Positions 24,251 through 25,199 of a stretch of 25,199 nucleotides of DNA are shown here, in pieces; the stretch's first letter is position 1; each line of letters opens with the position of its first letter. The DNA is from Bacteroides sp. CAG:545 (lineage in GTDB: Bacteria > Bacteroidota > Bacteroidia > Bacteroidales > UBA932): the NCBI GenBank assembly GCA_000432515.1, contig HF995995.1, positions 12,376 through 37,574 on the forward strand. Reading direction: 5' to 3'. Under the pieces are notes generated by a model, which saw only the letters and a program-made list of their open reading frames with translations, made no database searches and was not told where the DNA came from. Position numbers and translations under genes: made by a program.

Positions 24251-25199
24251 GGAATGGCATAATCGCCTGACCATTGTCTATATTAGCCATCTCAGCGTAT
24301 GTCACAGTGTTGTTTATGATGACATTTACACGATACAGCGCTTTTTCGTTGAAGAACAGAGGAATCCATGTCTGTGCACGAGTTCCGGCACACTGATATC
24401 CCTGGGTCATGTATCTGAATCCGAGAGGGTAGTAGCCGAAGCCGAACTCATCCGCTCCCTTTGCGATTTTTCCGCTCTTCCATTCGCTGTTCCTGAGCCA
24501 AGGAGCGAAGTTGCCGATGCCTTTCTTACTCGTGCTGAATTGCTTGTAGGTAATCTGGTCTTCCTGCATCGGGAATTCAGAACCTGCTGATGCTTTGCAG
24601 GCAGCGTATGCTATATCCAGCCAGTCGGCTGCGTTGGCTATATGCCAGCCGTAAGGACATATACCCTGAATCTGCATCTTCAGCGTCGGGTGCTTGCCCT
24701 CGTCATCTGCGTTGTCTCCTGTGAAGGTTCCTGCAGTCTTGTTGTTGATATATTCTATAACATATTCGTCACCGACGGCGTCTGTAATCTTTTTACCAGC
24801 TTTCCATGCGTCTGGTACGACTTCGTTTCTCGCGAAACCGATACCTGCAGTAGGCGTTCCGGTAATAATCTCGGAGAATGCGTAGATTCGTCCGTGCTCA
24901 TTGGTACCTTCGAGTTTTCCACCTATTTCGGTGTTCTCAAAATCCATGTTCAGTTTACTGTCGTTCCATGAAGACGGGAACGCAGACTTATCGTAACCTC
25001 CTGTACCTGCGGTACCTGCACCTGTTGCTGTCGCTACCATCGACGAGCCGAGCTTCGGAGTGATGTCGCCTCCGTCCCAACGGAAGAATTCGGTCATCCA
25101 TACCTTCATCGAACCGTCACGGGCGACAAATGCTTTTGTCTTGTAGTTCGCAACCTCGGAATCCGGCATGCAGTTGTCGGTCGTAACTCTTTCCCAATT
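24228..25199 (-). CDS. FISUMP-domain surface protein (5' end outside the window)
   Basis: The frame is open to the window edge, so the N-terminus lies beyond 25199; 323 residues are seen. The C-terminal part carries the FISUMP (Fibrobacter succinogenes major paralogous) pattern: ICPYGWHIANAADWLDI, then GFGYYPLGFRY, ending in AIMPFRCVKNYK. This domain is common in secreted and surface proteins of Bacteroidota and Fibrobacter; its role is thought to be adhesion or structure and is not proven. The upstream region is Gly/Thr/Ala-rich, with a FEDxEIG-like turn. The ATG at 25169 is probably internal. Its 3' end overlaps the GDPD promoter. Confidence 0.8.
   Translation of the reverse strand, partial: NWERVTTDNCMPDSEVANYKTKAFVARDGSMKVWMTEFFRWDGGDITPKLGSSMVATATGAGTAGTGGYDKSAFPSSWNDSKLNMDFENTEIGGKLEGTNEHGRIYAFSEIITGTPTAGIGFARNEVVPDAWKAGKKITDAVGDEYVIEYINNKTAGTFTGDNADDEGKHPTLKMQIQGICPYGWHIANAADWLDIAYAACKASAGSEFPMQEDQITYKQFSTSKKGIGNFAPWLRNSEWKSGKIAKGADEFGFGYYPLGFRYMTQGYQCAGTRAQTWIPLFFNEKALYRVNVIINNTVTYAEMANIDNGQAIMPFRCVKNYK

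Noticed and set aside
1..25199. CRISPR arrays, tRNA/rRNA genes, insertion sequences or prophage genes
   Set aside because: Reading the sequence and frames showed no regular spaced repeats, tRNA-like cloverleaf, transposase, integrase or phage structural genes.

Overview
This window looks like chromosomal DNA of a Bacteroidales-type bacterium (phylum Bacteroidota). I could not run a search, so genus-level placement (Rikenellaceae or a related gut lineage) is a guess. Supporting signs are several Bacteroidota-typical families (DUF5689, DUF5723, a FISUMP-domain protein, SPII lipoproteins), promoters of the TAnnTTTG class, sparse Shine-Dalgarno sequences and an Rnf operon. Almost all genes lie on the + strand. 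Only the last two run on the - strand, converging on the rest with a 16-bp gap. I see no insertion sequence, CRISPR array, tRNA or rRNA.

Layout. (1) 3-5060: a tight three-gene set of exported proteins. It starts with a 5'-truncated large protein whose N-terminal beta-sandwich region is joined to a xylose-isomerase/AP-endonuclease-2-like TIM barrel, followed by a DUF5689 protein and a secreted metallo-beta-lactamase-fold hydrolase. This is the least ordinary gene set here. (2) 5113-8209: two overlapping M23 peptidase paralogues with one membrane anchor each, a MerR-type regulator and a compact Nif3-like protein. (3) 8286-17328: a coiled-coil zinc-ribbon protein, replicative helicase DnaB, a DUF3108 protein, then rseC-rnfB-rnfC-rnfD-rnfG-rnfE-rnfA. 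The last group encodes a complete Rnf complex, which couples ferredoxin:NAD+ electron transfer to Na+ or H+ movement. All gaps within this block are 27 bp or less, so it may be read as one long transcript. (4) 17387-21939: a small outer-membrane beta-barrel protein, a strong RNA-type hairpin, a HAD phosphatase/mutase, a large lipoprotein with an internal repeat and a DUF5723 protein. (5) 21961-25199: a PLP-dependent aminotransferase, then on the - strand a glycerophosphodiester phosphodiesterase lipoprotein and the 3' part of a FISUMP-domain surface protein.

How the genes fit together. Most of the window is housekeeping and envelope function: cell-wall remodelling (M23 pair), replication (DnaB), membrane energetics (Rnf) and surface proteins. 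The items most worth a second look are the secreted TIM-barrel/DUF5689/MBL operon, an 18-bp hairpin at 17919-17962 whose four wobble pairs work only in + strand RNA, a promoter that would give the first M23 gene a nearly leaderless mRNA, a perfect 24-bp palindrome inside the end of the aminotransferase gene, and a 14-bp palindrome just after the likely start of the phosphodiesterase transcript.
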